Assembly (NCBI GenBank): GCA_045638005.1
Contig: JAZUAN010000057.1
Span: 1-30,190 of the forward strand
Reading direction: 5' to 3'
From: URNF01 sp045638005
GTDB taxonomy: Bacteria > Bacillota > Clostridia > Oscillospirales > Acutalibacteraceae
Length of the DNA: 30,190 bases
Part shown: in pieces, positions 21,566 to 28,696 of the stretch
How positions within the stretch are numbered: position 1 is the stretch's first letter
Layout: each line of letters opens with the position of its first letter
Translations under genes and position numbers: made by a program
The notes under the pieces: model-generated
What the model saw: only the letters and a program-made list of their open reading frames with translations
The model's database searches: none
What the model was told of the DNA's origin: nothing

Positions 21566-22563
21566 ACAGCGTCACCCCTCTTTCTGAAAATACCACCGCG
21601 TACGCGGTACCATTTCATAAAGTGCCAACAACCGCGGTCAATGAGAGGCGCAACCGCATTTGTAAGCAGCACCGCAAAGCAGGCGCCCTCTTCAAATCTG
21701 CCCACATGTCTGAGCAGCATCACGAGCAATCCCGCCAAAACACCGTACAGTGCGCGGGCGACATTGCCCTTGGGTGTGGTGACCGGATCATTGAGCAAAA
21801 AGATACCTGCAAACAGCAAATATCCCGAGCACAACTCCATCGCAACGCTATACATCGAGCTGCCCTCCGCACTGCGCGGGAACAACAAAGCGATCAGCGC
21901 GCATACCGCGAGGTACGGCACCATGGTAAACGGCGACGCCGTGCGGCGGATACACAGGAAAAATGCAGCGCCTATCAAAATCAATATGGCCGTCGCGCCG
22001 ATAGGACCGCTCGCCTCACCCCAAGCGACGTCAGCGAAGGTAAAGCTGGTTTTAGCACCCGCGGCAAGTTCAGCAGCAGGAGAAAGCTTGGTGATGACCC
22101 CCTCGGGGATCTCGCTGAGCGGCAACGACGTGTTTGCGGTCGCATCCGGATAGGTGAATACACGCGTAGGGAAGCACTGGGTCGCCAGCGCAACACCCGC
22201 CGCGGCAGGATTGAACACATTGCGACCCGTGCCGCCAAAAGGAATTTTTACAACAATAATAGCAAAGGCAGACGCCAGCATGGGCACCCAATATGCCGTG
22301 ATGGGGGACATTAAAAGACCGATAATAGTACCGGTGACCAATGCCGCGCCGTCAAATACGGTGGGGCGTTGATGCCGCACCGCGTTGCCGATCAACTCAC
22401 ATACCACAGCGGAAAGCGCACTAATCGCCACCAAAGCAACCGGGCGCCAGCCGTAACAAAACGCTGAAAACAGCAACAAGGACAGTAAGGCGACCTCGAC
22501 GTCGACCATGAAGTGCTCGCCGCGCTTTGAATTGCGCAACCAAGGAGAATTTGTCTTAGGCAT
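21562..22563 (-). CDS. rnfD: RnfD-like membrane subunit without a clear flavinylation motif
   Basis: A 333-residue RnfD/NqrB-type protein with eight or more membrane helices. It keeps the hallmark KIPFGGTGRNVFNPAAAGVA (about residues 106-125), VFDGAALVTGTIIGLLMSP and the C-terminal FLLNDPVTTPKG. Canonical RnfD carries FMN covalently bound to the Thr of an S-G-A-T motif after this region. Here the corresponding stretch is EGVITKLSPAAELAAG, with no S-G-A-T and Ser near residue 161 at the best-fitting position. The ATG at 22563 has GGGGAGG at 8 bases; an upstream ATG at 22569 is too close to it. It overlaps rnfC by 8 bases. Confidence 0.85.
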   Translation of the reverse strand: MPKTNSPWLRNSKRGEHFMVDVEVALLSLLLFSAFCYGWRPVALVAISALSAVVCELIGNAVRHQRPTVFDGAALVTGTIIGLLMSPITAYWVPMLASAFAIIVVKIPFGGTGRNVFNPAAAGVALATQCFPTRVFTYPDATANTSLPLSEIPEGVITKLSPAAELAAGAKTSFTFADVAWGEASGPIGATAILILIGAAFFLCIRRTASPFTMVPYLAVCALIALLFPRSAEGSSMYSVAMELCSGYLLFAGIFLLNDPVTTPKGNVARALYGVLAGLLVMLLRHVGRFEEGACFAVLLTNAVAPLIDRGCWHFMKWYRVRGGIFRKRGDAV

Positions 22564-23806
22564 CGTCATTCCCTCCCCAGTTCAGAAATACCGAACCATC
22601 GCTTTGCGCTGCGTATAACACCGCGTTCATCACATCGCGCTTAGCCGGACAGACGTAACTGCAAGCACCGCAGCCGTCACACGCATCCGGATCCAGATGC
22701 ATCAGTCGCTCATAGTGCATATTTTCCAATCTGCGCACGATTTCGTACGGCAACAGATTCTTATGGCATACCTTCGCGCAATGTCCGCAGCCGATGCAGG
22801 GATCGTTTGCCACCACCGGCACGCTGCTCATCACCAACAAGCAGGTCATGCCCGGCAGGATGGGGCAGGCGGTATCCGCCAGCGCAACACCTGTGAAAGC
22901 GTCTCCGCCGATCATGGCGGCGGGGGTGCCGCTCACCCCGCAATAGTCGAGCAACGACTGTAACGGCGTGCCAAATGCGACCCGCAGATTTTGCGGCGTC
23001 TTGACCATATCGCCGGCAACGGTGACCACGGTAGAGGTCGCGGCTTTATCTTCATACACCGCGTCATATAAAGCGCAGAGCGCTTGTACACCGACCAAGC
23101 ACACGTTTTCGGTCTCAGCGTCGGTGAACACTTCAACAGGGTACAGCTTTTCGGCGAAATACAGCATATCTGCGTCGTAAACGGCGCGCAACCGCTTGAT
23201 CATATCGGTATTATCCAGACAAACGGCAATATTGGTACCGCTCGCCGCCGTTACCTTTGCGGCAAGGGATAGCCCCTTTTGCACCGCATCCGCCTTCTCG
23301 CACAGCACGCTGAATGCAGCGGATGCAAACGGCTGTGCTTCCACGCCGTTTGCCACCAGTTGGCAGCCGCTTTGCGCCCACTTGCGCAGTTTTTCGAACA
23401 GCAGCGTGCCGTCCGTCTCATCAATGATACCCGCCGCGCGGGCAGCATCCACAATCGCCTCTGCTGTAACCTTTTTCGGATCCAGCCGCAAACCCAGCGC
23501 GCGCTCCTCCCCTTCTTCCGGTCGGATGGACGCGCAGGTCAGATCACCGTACAGCGGATGCATAATCGCCGTATAGGTCAGCAAGGTTCCCGATGCAGGC
23601 GCATGGGAAGGCATACCGGTTTCGTCAGTATATAAAACATCGCCTTTTTGAACAGACGTTTGGGTGGCGAGATTTACCTTTTCAGCCGTTTCAAACAGAG
23701 ATAGCGGCACTAAAAGCGTCGCGTGGAAATGCGTCGCGGCGATCGGCAAGGATGCCGCCGGCATTTTCATGTCTATAAGCGGCAAACCGCGTTTTGAAAA
23801 CAGCAT
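22556..23806 (-). CDS. rnfC: RnfC-like Fe-S subunit without the glycine-rich FMN/NADH motif
   Basis: A 416-residue RnfC homologue, first gene of the operon. The C-terminal half has both [4Fe-4S] motifs intact (Cys337/340/343/347 and Cys376/379/382/386). The SLBB-like region VTVAGDMVKTPQNLRVAFGTP is well conserved. In canonical RnfC the NADH/FMN site contains a G-x-G-G-x-x-F-P-T segment and N-G-x-E-C-E-P. Here these positions read AGIIDETDGTLLFEKLRKW (125-143) and NGVEAQP (153-159), so nucleotide binding seems lost or changed. ATG 23806 has AAAGGTGA upstream. Canonical order would be rnfC-D-G-E-A-B; here it is C-D-E-A, then a putative glycoside hydrolase. Confidence 0.86.
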   Translation of the reverse strand: MLFSKRGLPLIDMKMPAASLPIAATHFHATLLVPLSLFETAEKVNLATQTSVQKGDVLYTDETGMPSHAPASGTLLTYTAIMHPLYGDLTCASIRPEEGEERALGLRLDPKKVTAEAIVDAARAAGIIDETDGTLLFEKLRKWAQSGCQLVANGVEAQPFASAAFSVLCEKADAVQKGLSLAAKVTAASGTNIAVCLDNTDMIKRLRAVYDADMLYFAEKLYPVEVFTDAETENVCLVGVQALCALYDAVYEDKAATSTVVTVAGDMVKTPQNLRVAFGTPLQSLLDYCGVSGTPAAMIGGDAFTGVALADTACPILPGMTCLLVMSSVPVVANDPCIGCGHCAKVCHKNLLPYEIVRRLENMHYERLMHLDPDACDGCGACSYVCPAKRDVMNAVLYAAQSDGSVFLNWGGNDDA

Positions 23807-23876
23807 ACGATCATCACCTTTCGCTTTTCGCTAAGATTTAGGGTTTCGCCCTAGGGGTATTCCCAAAAGATACCGC

Positions 23877-23906
23877 TTGATTTTCGTTCAAGCCATGCTT
23901 TATCAT
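23877..23906 (+). promoter_or_regulatory. Possible promoter of the mecA-like gene
   Basis: TTGATT (23877-23882), an 18-bp spacer and TATCAT (23901-23906). The start codon follows about 20 bases later. No convincing promoter was found for the divergent rnf operon in the same gap. A small hairpin TAGGG-TTTCG-CCCTA lies at about 23839-23853. Confidence 0.45.
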
Positions 23907-23928
23907 GATTACTAAGGAGGGGTTTTAC

Positions 23929-24456
23929 ATGCATATTAGCAGAGTTGCAGGCGGCAGTCTGCGTATACTGATGAGCGATACGGAACTTTCACGCTTCGGC
24001 GCGACTTTTTCGTCCTTGCGGGAAAAAGATCCCCACACCAAAGCCACCATACAGCGCATATTGCGGGCGGTTTGCCAAAAGGAAAAATTACCCATCGGCA
24101 CGGTGCTCTCCGTAGAGGCGGCGCCCACCGACGGCGGCTGCCTGTTGCTGATAACGCCGGGACCGCTGCCGCTTAAAGAGGACGGCATACATATCTTTGC
24201 GCCGAAAAGTCCCGCCGTATTGCCTGCCTTTGCAGACGTGTGCCGCCGTATGCTGCCAAACGGTATTATCAGCAGCACGTTATACGCATATCAGGACGAG
24301 TACCGCCTCGCTGTATATGCGCCGCAGCTACCTGCGCACGTGCAGGCAGCACTCGCCGAATTCGCACCGCCTATCGGTGGCGGCAAGGTCGCCGCTGCGC
24401 ACATTGCCGAGCACGGCACGCCCCTTATTATCGGAGAAGCATTAAAGATCGTGTAA
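23929..24456 (+). CDS. MecA-like adaptor protein
   Basis: A 175-residue protein resembling MecA/YpbH, which hands substrates to the ClpC ATPase in the cytosol. It starts MHISRVAGGSLRILMSDTEL, matching the MecA N-terminal substrate-binding domain. After a low-complexity Pro-rich join (PGPLPLKEDG), the C-terminal domain reads SSTLYAYQDEYRLAVYAP, similar to the MecA strand pattern. It is shorter than typical MecA (about 215 residues or more). The ATG at 23929 has TAAGGAGG about 9 bases upstream and is preferred over a start at 23905. The 3' end overlaps the opposing rpe gene by 15 bases. The assignment is by pattern and is moderately sure. Confidence 0.72.
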   Translation: MHISRVAGGSLRILMSDTELSRFGATFSSLREKDPHTKATIQRILRAVCQKEKLPIGTVLSVEAAPTDGGCLLLITPGPLPLKEDGIHIFAPKSPAVLPAFADVCRRMLPNGIISSTLYAYQDEYRLAVYAPQLPAHVQAALAEFAPPIGGGKVAAAHIAEHGTPLIIGEALKIV

Positions 24457-25086
24457 TGCGTCTACCAGCGGGGACGGATCCTCCATATTGAAGAACGCGC
24501 TGCCTGCAACCGCAACGTCAGCACCTGCTGCAGCACAGATGGGGGCGGTTTCCATGTTCACACCGCCGTCAACCTCAATGGAAACAGACAGACCGCGGCG
24601 GTCGATCTCTTCGCGGATAGCGGTCACCTTGGGCATCATATCCTGCATAAATTTCTGACCGCCGAAACCGGGTTCCACCGTCATGACCAGCACCATATCC
24701 AGCTGATCGAGATACGGGAATACCGCTTCTGCCGGCGTCTTGGGTTTCACGGTGAGGGCGGTTTTCACACCTGCCTCACGGATACGACGCAGGGTGTCTT
24801 CGATGTCCACGTCCGCTTCCACGTGGAAATTGATAAGATCAGCGCCTGCCGCAATAAAATCATCCAGCAACTTTGCGGGATACTGCATCATCAGATGCAC
24901 GTCAAACGGCAGATCGGTGTAGGGACGCATCGCCTTGATAATAGGCGCGCCAAAACTCATATTAGGCACAAACACGCTGTCCATCACATCGATGTGCACC
25001 ATATCAGCGCCGGATTTTTCCACGAACTGCATCTGCTCTGCAAGATGTGCAAAATCGCAGGTGAGAATGGATGGAGAAACTTTCAT
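24442..25086 (-). CDS. rpe: Ribulose-phosphate 3-epimerase
   Basis: A 214-residue TIM-barrel enzyme that interconverts ribulose 5-phosphate and xylulose 5-phosphate in the pentose phosphate pathway. All signatures are present: VSPSILTCDFAHL, the metal-binding HIDVMDSVFVPNMSFG, FDVHLMM, ADLINFHVEA, VMTVEPGFGGQKFM, IEVDGGVN and the phosphate loop AGADVAVAGSAFF. ATG 25086 with AAAGGCGG upstream is the start; a weaker upstream start adds six residues. It has its own promoter. Its 3' end overlaps the 3' end of the mecA-like gene with no terminator between them. Confidence 0.97.
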   Translation of the reverse strand: MKVSPSILTCDFAHLAEQMQFVEKSGADMVHIDVMDSVFVPNMSFGAPIIKAMRPYTDLPFDVHLMMQYPAKLLDDFIAAGADLINFHVEADVDIEDTLRRIREAGVKTALTVKPKTPAEAVFPYLDQLDMVLVMTVEPGFGGQKFMQDMMPKVTAIREEIDRRGLSVSIEVDGGVNMETAPICAAAGADVAVAGSAFFNMEDPSPLVDALHDL

Positions 25087-25131
25087 AAAACAGCCGCCTT
25101 TCAAGCGAAGCTTTCAAACAGATTTCATATC

Positions 25132-25160
25132 ATTATAGCATTTTTTTATACAAAGGTCAA
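25132..25160 (-). promoter_or_regulatory. Promoter of rpe
   Basis: On the minus strand TTGACC (25155-25160), 17 bp and TATAAT (25132-25137). The leader is about 40 bases long. Confidence 0.85.
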
Positions 25161-25175
25161 CCGCCTATTATTGGC

Positions 25176-25217
25176 ATAAAAAGAGAAGATGTATCGCTTT
25201 GTGATACATCTTCTCTT
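25176..25217 (-). terminator. Terminator upstream of rpe, read leftwards
   Basis: Perfect 15-base arms AAGAGAAGATGTATC (25181-25195) and GATACATCTTCTCTT (25203-25217) with a 7-base loop. A T run follows on the minus strand only. It would end transcripts of the HAD remnant region and shields the rpe promoter. Confidence 0.88.
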
Positions 25218-25238
25218 GCTTATTTCAAGAAAATCGGG

Positions 25239-25445
25239 TTAGTCCGGGCGTGGTTGCTCCGGACCGGTTTCAATGCCCATCACCGCCTCCGCCGAGTGCA
25301 CGCCCAGCAGTTTCAGACCCGTGCGCATCATCAGCGGGTTAGGTTTGCCCACAAAATACGCCGATTTGCCGGTCGCAAGCGCAATACGCGAGGCTTTTGG
25401 CTTAGTTACAGAGAATTTTACTGTTCTACAAAACTGCGAAGCACC
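25239..25445 (-). pseudogene. Fragment of a HAD-IIA (NagD-type) phosphatase gene
   Basis: The frame ending at 25239 reads IALATGKSAYFVGKPNP, LMMRTGLKLLGVHSAEAVM and GIETGPEQPRPD. This matches the motif III region of HAD-IIA phosphatases, but the motif IV element expected after EAVM (I-G-D-R-M-x-T-D) is missing, so the frame jumps directly to G-I-E-T-G. The N-terminal nucleophile domain is also absent. The homology covers about 25239-25385. Upstream residues in the same frame (FCRTVKFSVTKPKAS) are unrelated and may be repeat DNA. There is no start codon or ribosome binding site that I can support. A functional paralogue lies at 10094-10903. Confidence 0.65.
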
Positions 25446-25476
25446 TTAAAAAGAAAATTTTTAGTGAAGAAAAGAC

Positions 25477-25515
25477 AAAAGCGCCCGATTATGCTGTCGC
25501 ATATCGGGCGCTTTT
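25477..25515 (-). terminator. Terminator of the G5/3D protein gene
   Basis: Arms AAAAGCGCCCGA (25477-25488) and TCGGGCGCTTTT (25504-25515), extended inside by TATG/CATA. The minus-strand side is followed by TTTTGTCTTTTC-like sequence. It is 80 bases beyond the gene's stop at 25595. Confidence 0.7.
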
Positions 25516-25559
25516 AACGCATTATTGTGCTGAAAAATTCGCTTTTTAAGGAATACTGC

Positions 25560-25591
25560 CTTGCGGGTGTGAGCGTTTCCGCAAGTTTTTT
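25560..25591 (+). terminator. Hairpin with T run on the + strand, no upstream gene
   Basis: CTTGCGG (25560-25566) and CCGCAAG (25579-25585) are followed by six T on the + strand. No + strand gene ends here, so it may be a remnant or may block antisense reading into the G5/3D gene. Confidence 0.4.
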
Positions 25592-25594
25592 GCA

Positions 25595-26647
25595 TTACAG
25601 AATATACACATTCATGGTGCGTCTGCCGAATTTTTGGCATTCACCGTAGGTGTTATAATACAGATCCACTAAGGTTTTGCCGCTTTGCACCGCACCGCCT
25701 GTATCGCCGGCGATAGCATAGCCGTAGACGATCTTACCGTCGGTGGAAACGATCCACAATTTGGTGCCGTAAGGAATAACGTCAGGGTCAACCGCAACAA
25801 CACCCACCTGCGCTCTGCGACCGGTAGAGGTCCAAAGACCGGAGTCACCGCGATCGCTGGTGTAAGCAGTGGCTTTGCCGGTGAGCTTTTTCTTGTAACT
25901 GAGCGGCTGACCGGCGCTGTCCAGCGGGACAGTCGTGGGCGCCTCGGAGACAACGCTGCCGACCTTGGTGCCTTTGAGAATAATCTTTTTGACAGGTTTA
26001 GTGGTAACCTCTTCCTTTACCTTGGAAGTTTCGATCACCTTGCCGTTTTCCAAGCGGTCGCGGTAGGTGACGGTACGCACACCCTCTTTGCCCGCCTGCG
26101 AGACCTTCGAGGTACCCTGACGCAGTTCGGAAGTGTATTTCACTTCGATCTCATAATCAATGGCAAATGTTTTCTGGTATTCCTTGTAAGCTACGCGGGT
26201 GATGCTGACATGCAGACCATCCGTAACAAAACGGTCTTTATCCACGCTCAGCATATCTTCTGCACCCAAAGTAACCTTGGCAGCATCCACCGCTTGCTTT
26301 ACGGTAGTGCCTGCCTGCAAGCAAAGAACAACTTCACTTTCGTCCGCCTTCACGGTGACATTGTGCAGTGCAAGCAGATCACCGGTGTAGGTGGCGGTGG
26401 TAGCAACGGTGGCAGCCTCTAACGCTTCCACATTGCTTTCCAGCATTTTAAAATTACATACAGCCACTCCTATGGGCTGTGCGGTCTCCGTCTCCGGCGT
26501 GACAGTTTCTTGTGCGGCAGTTACCGGAAAAGAAAGCAGATTGCCCGCCATGATCGCCATGACCAGTGCCAGTACCGAGAGACGTTTGCTGCAGCGGGAG
26601 AACTGTTTACAGCCTACCGCTTTGAGCATGCTTTTAATACTGTGCAT
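25595..26647 (-). CDS. Secreted G5 and 3D domain cell-wall protein (YabE/Rpf-like)
   Basis: A 350-residue exported protein. After a basic N-terminus comes a signal sequence (about residues 22-45, RLSVLALVMAIMAGNLLSF...VTAAQ). Next is a DUF348-like repeat (TVKADESEVVLCLQAGTTVKQ), then a G5 domain (about 150-230, with the EIEVKYTSELRQGTSKVSQ and KEGVRTVTYRDRLENGKVI pattern), and a C-terminal 3D domain (about 262-350). The 3D catalytic-like Asp residues are seen in GVVAVDPDVIPYGTKLWI, AGDTGGAV and LVDLYYNT. Such proteins are lytic transglycosylase-type peptidoglycan enzymes in cell-wall renewal or germination. The start ATG 26647 has AAAGGA 11 bases upstream. It has a strong promoter and a leader of about 140 bases. 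Confidence 0.92.
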   Translation of the reverse strand: MHSIKSMLKAVGCKQFSRCSKRLSVLALVMAIMAGNLLSFPVTAAQETVTPETETAQPIGVAVCNFKMLESNVEALEAATVATTATYTGDLLALHNVTVKADESEVVLCLQAGTTVKQAVDAAKVTLGAEDMLSVDKDRFVTDGLHVSITRVAYKEYQKTFAIDYEIEVKYTSELRQGTSKVSQAGKEGVRTVTYRDRLENGKVIETSKVKEEVTTKPVKKIILKGTKVGSVVSEAPTTVPLDSAGQPLSYKKKLTGKATAYTSDRGDSGLWTSTGRRAQVGVVAVDPDVIPYGTKLWIVSTDGKIVYGYAIAGDTGGAVQSGKTLVDLYYNTYGECQKFGRRTMNVYIL

Positions 26648-26792
26648 AATTTCATAAGTCCTTTCTGCTGCCCGGAAGTTTTACTCCAAGTATTAGGAAA
26701 ACTTGCAAAAAATATACAGAATTGATTTGCACCGCTTTTCGCAGTGTATGATGGACAGCTTGTGGAAATGCGCCTTTTCAAACGCCTTTTGT
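26648..26792 (-). promoter_or_regulatory. Leader of about 140 bases of the G5/3D gene
   Basis: The leader contains a small stem, CACTGC...GCGGTG, with a GAAAA loop, and an inverted repeat, AAGTTTT...AAAACTT, just before the ribosome binding site. I looked for the c-di-AMP (ydaO) riboswitch that often precedes such genes and did not see its conserved core. A 13-codon frame (MKLCT...) overlaps the start. Confidence 0.35.
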
Positions 26793-26821
26793 ATTATACG
26801 CACAGTTTTTTGCCTTGTCAA
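26793..26821 (-). promoter_or_regulatory. Full-consensus promoter of the G5/3D gene
   Basis: On the minus strand TTGACA (26816-26821), 17 bp and TATAAT (26793-26798), a perfect match. Confidence 0.92.
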
Positions 26822-27304
26822 ACAACATTTCAGGTGGGAATTTAGCTATTTTGCACAAAGCATTTGACAACTTCTTTCCAAAAGCCGCAAAATGACCTTT
26901 GCAATTCAAAATTTTCTTCAAAACACGAACTTGACAATTCAAACGCCCCTAAAAGCCTTTTAGGGGCGTTTGAAAGCACAGTATTTGAGAGTATCCCTTA
27001 AAAAACCACCAAAAACTACCAAATTTCGCCAAATTTGGAAACGGTTTTGCCAAAAAGCGAAAAAGGCGAAAACTTTGTGCAACCAGCCGAAACAGCCCTT
27101 ATGACACCCCGCAAAACATATCGTTTTTCGATAATTTTGGCGTGCGTGCACGTTGTTTTTACCAGTTTTTGGGAGTCGCAAATGTATATTTATATCAAAG
27201 CGCGGTATAAATATTCAAAACTCTGAAAAATTACCAGTTTTTAAAAATGCGTTGTGGACAGAAAATCCAAAAATATTTTTTGCTGTCGGCAGTATATAGA
27301 AAAC
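26822..27304. other. AT-rich noncoding region with hairpin and short repeats
   Basis: About 480 bases without a supportable gene. It holds two isolated TTGACA words on the + strand (about 26865 and 26931) that lack -10 boxes, the strong hairpin at 26938-26974, CCAAATTT written twice near 27025, two copies of TTACCAGTTTTT (27159-27170 and 27231-27242), and a small stem TATCG-TTTTT-CGATA (27119-27133). A 73-codon and a 63-codon frame are present but have no ribosome binding site and are rich in Phe, Lys and Asn, as expected by chance. Confidence 0.45.
26938..26974. other. Perfect 17-bp hairpin without T run
   Basis: The arms TTCAAACGCCCCTAAAA (26938-26954) and TTTTAGGGGCGTTTGAA (26958-26974) are perfectly complementary around a GCC loop. 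No T run follows on either strand. It directly follows a TTGACA word (26931-26936). It could be a small-RNA element, a recombination or folding site, or a terminator that relies on its long stem. Confidence 0.55.
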
Positions 27305-27336
27305 GCCCCGCAACTCATGTTGCAGGGCATTTTTTC
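27305..27336 (-). terminator. Terminator of the DEAD-box helicase gene
   Basis: GCCCCGCAAC (27305-27314) and GTTGCAGGGC (27319-27328) with one mismatch and a 4-base loop, immediately after the helicase stop. The T run is stronger on the + strand (27330-27335) than on the minus (GTTTTCTATA). Confidence 0.65.
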
Positions 27337-28515
27337 TTATTCAACCGAAAGCAGGGTGCCGTCCGGCTTTTCAAATTCACCGTTTTCGGTGATGATCAGC
27401 GGCAAAATATCCGAATGGGTGTACTTCTTTATATCCCTCATGCGGAACGCATCCGCTTCTCCTTCAAAGGTGTAGGCAGCACCGCGGCGTTTCGCGCGAC
27501 CCGTTCTGCCGATACGGTGGAGATAGTACTCGTTCTCATCCGGCACGTCGTAGTTGAACACCGCTTCCACATCGTCCACATCAATGCCGCGCGCCGCCAC
27601 GTCGGTGGCGACCAAGATCTCGAACTTGCCTTCGCGGTATCCGCGCATCACGTGGTTGCGCTGTCCCTGACCGATATCGCCGTGCAAACAATCCGCTGAA
27701 CGACCGAGCTGTTTGAGTTTTTTGCCCAGTCCCATAACGGTGGTTTTGCGGTTGGCAAACACCATCACGCGGTGGTAGTCCAGTTTGTCAATGAGCGCCA
27801 GCATGGTATCCAAACGGTCTACCGACGGCACCGACAGCGAATACTGGTCGATTTTAGGACGGTTGTCCCCCGCCGACTCCACCGTGATTTCCTCAGCACC
27901 GTGCTGGTATTCCCACGCGACGTCCATCACCTCGCGGGAAATGGTAGCGGAAAACATCACCACCTGCGTATCCGCAGGGGTGGCATTCAAGATACGGCGC
28001 ACGTCCTTGATGAAACCCATTTTGAGCATTTCGTCCGCTTCGTCCAACACCGCGGTGTACACGTCGCCAAGCCAGATGTTGCCGCGTTCCATGTGGTCGA
28101 GCAGACGACCGGGGGTGGCAACTATTATGTGAGGATGTTTATTTAAAGCATTGATCTGCTTTCTCATGTCCTGTCCGCCGTACACCGCAACGATACGCAC
28201 ATCAGGGCGGAATGCAGCAAGATTTTTCAGGTCGTCGGTGATCTGCAAGCAAAGTTCTCTTGTGGGACACACCACTACCGCCTGCACATTGGTCAGTTCG
28301 GTATCCAGACATTCAATAAGCGGAATGCCAAAGGCACAAGTCTTTCCGGTGCCGGTGGGAGCTTTGGCAATAACGTCCCGTCCCTCCATCATCACGGGAA
28401 TAGTCTGCTCTTGTATGGGGGTGGGGACTTTAAACCCCATCTTCTCTAATGCTTTTTCGGTTTCCGGCTGCAAATCCATCGCTTCAAAGCCGCTCAATTT
28501 CGTTTCACTCAACAC
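27337..28515 (-). CDS. DEAD-box ATP-dependent RNA helicase
   Basis: A 392-residue helicase core with no C-terminal RNA-binding extension, comparable to short RhlE/CshB-type enzymes. All motifs are visible: Q motif (GFKVPTPIQEQTIP), I (APTGTGKT), Ia (PTRELC), GG (YGGQDM), Ib (TPGRLLDHM), II (DEAD), III (SAT), IV (VMVFANRKT), V (TDVAARGID) and VI (HRIGRTGR). It probably remodels structured RNA or assists ribosome assembly. The frame is open to 28554, but the promoter lies there. A GTG at 28515 with GAGGA 6 bases upstream is the likely start, with a TTG next to it as an alternative. It is divergent from metG. Confidence 0.93.
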   Translation of the reverse strand: MLSETKLSGFEAMDLQPETEKALEKMGFKVPTPIQEQTIPVMMEGRDVIAKAPTGTGKTCAFGIPLIECLDTELTNVQAVVVCPTRELCLQITDDLKNLAAFRPDVRIVAVYGGQDMRKQINALNKHPHIIVATPGRLLDHMERGNIWLGDVYTAVLDEADEMLKMGFIKDVRRILNATPADTQVVMFSATISREVMDVAWEYQHGAEEITVESAGDNRPKIDQYSLSVPSVDRLDTMLALIDKLDYHRVMVFANRKTTVMGLGKKLKQLGRSADCLHGDIGQGQRNHVMRGYREGKFEILVATDVAARGIDVDDVEAVFNYDVPDENEYYLHRIGRTGRAKRRGAAYTFEGEADAFRMRDIKKYTHSDILPLIITENGEFEKPDGTLLSVE

Positions 28516-28544
28516 GTATATCCTCGTTTCGATAAAGTGACAAT

Positions 28545-28573
28545 ATTCTACCACAAATTTTTCGGTTATACAA
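28545..28573 (-). promoter_or_regulatory. Promoter of the DEAD-box helicase gene
   Basis: On the minus strand TTGTAT (28568-28573), 17 bp and TAGAAT (28545-28550), giving a leader of about 23 bases. This placement helps fix the start codon at 28515. Confidence 0.6.
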
Positions 28574-28630
28574 GTCTTATATATTTATATACCTTATTAT
28601 AAAAGAAAATTTGCGCACGGCTCTTGTTTT

Positions 28631-28660
28631 TTGGCGAAAATATGGTAATATAAGTATAAT
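28631..28660 (+). promoter_or_regulatory. Promoter of metG
   Basis: TTGGCG (28631-28636), an 18-bp spacer and TATAAT (28655-28660). The leader to the start codon is about 30 bases, too short for a T-box. Confidence 0.7.
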
Positions 28661-28696
28661 GTTTATAAAACACTCATTCCGGAAAGGAAGTTTCGT

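Noticed and set aside
25685..26422. A 245-codon + strand ORF opposite the G5/3D protein
   Set aside because: The minus strand carries signal peptide, G5 and 3D domains. The + frame lacks a ribosome binding site.
26648..26792. A c-di-AMP (ydaO-type) riboswitch in the leader of the G5/3D gene
   Set aside because: Such genes often have one, but the conserved GGGGAACCCA-like core is not present and the leader is only about 140 bases.
26931..26960. A + strand promoter starting at TTGACA 26931
   Set aside because: No -10 box lies 16-18 bp downstream; that position is inside the hairpin.
28660..28696. A T-box upstream of metG
   Set aside because: The leader from the predicted start is about 30 bases and contains no T-box sequence or specifier stem.
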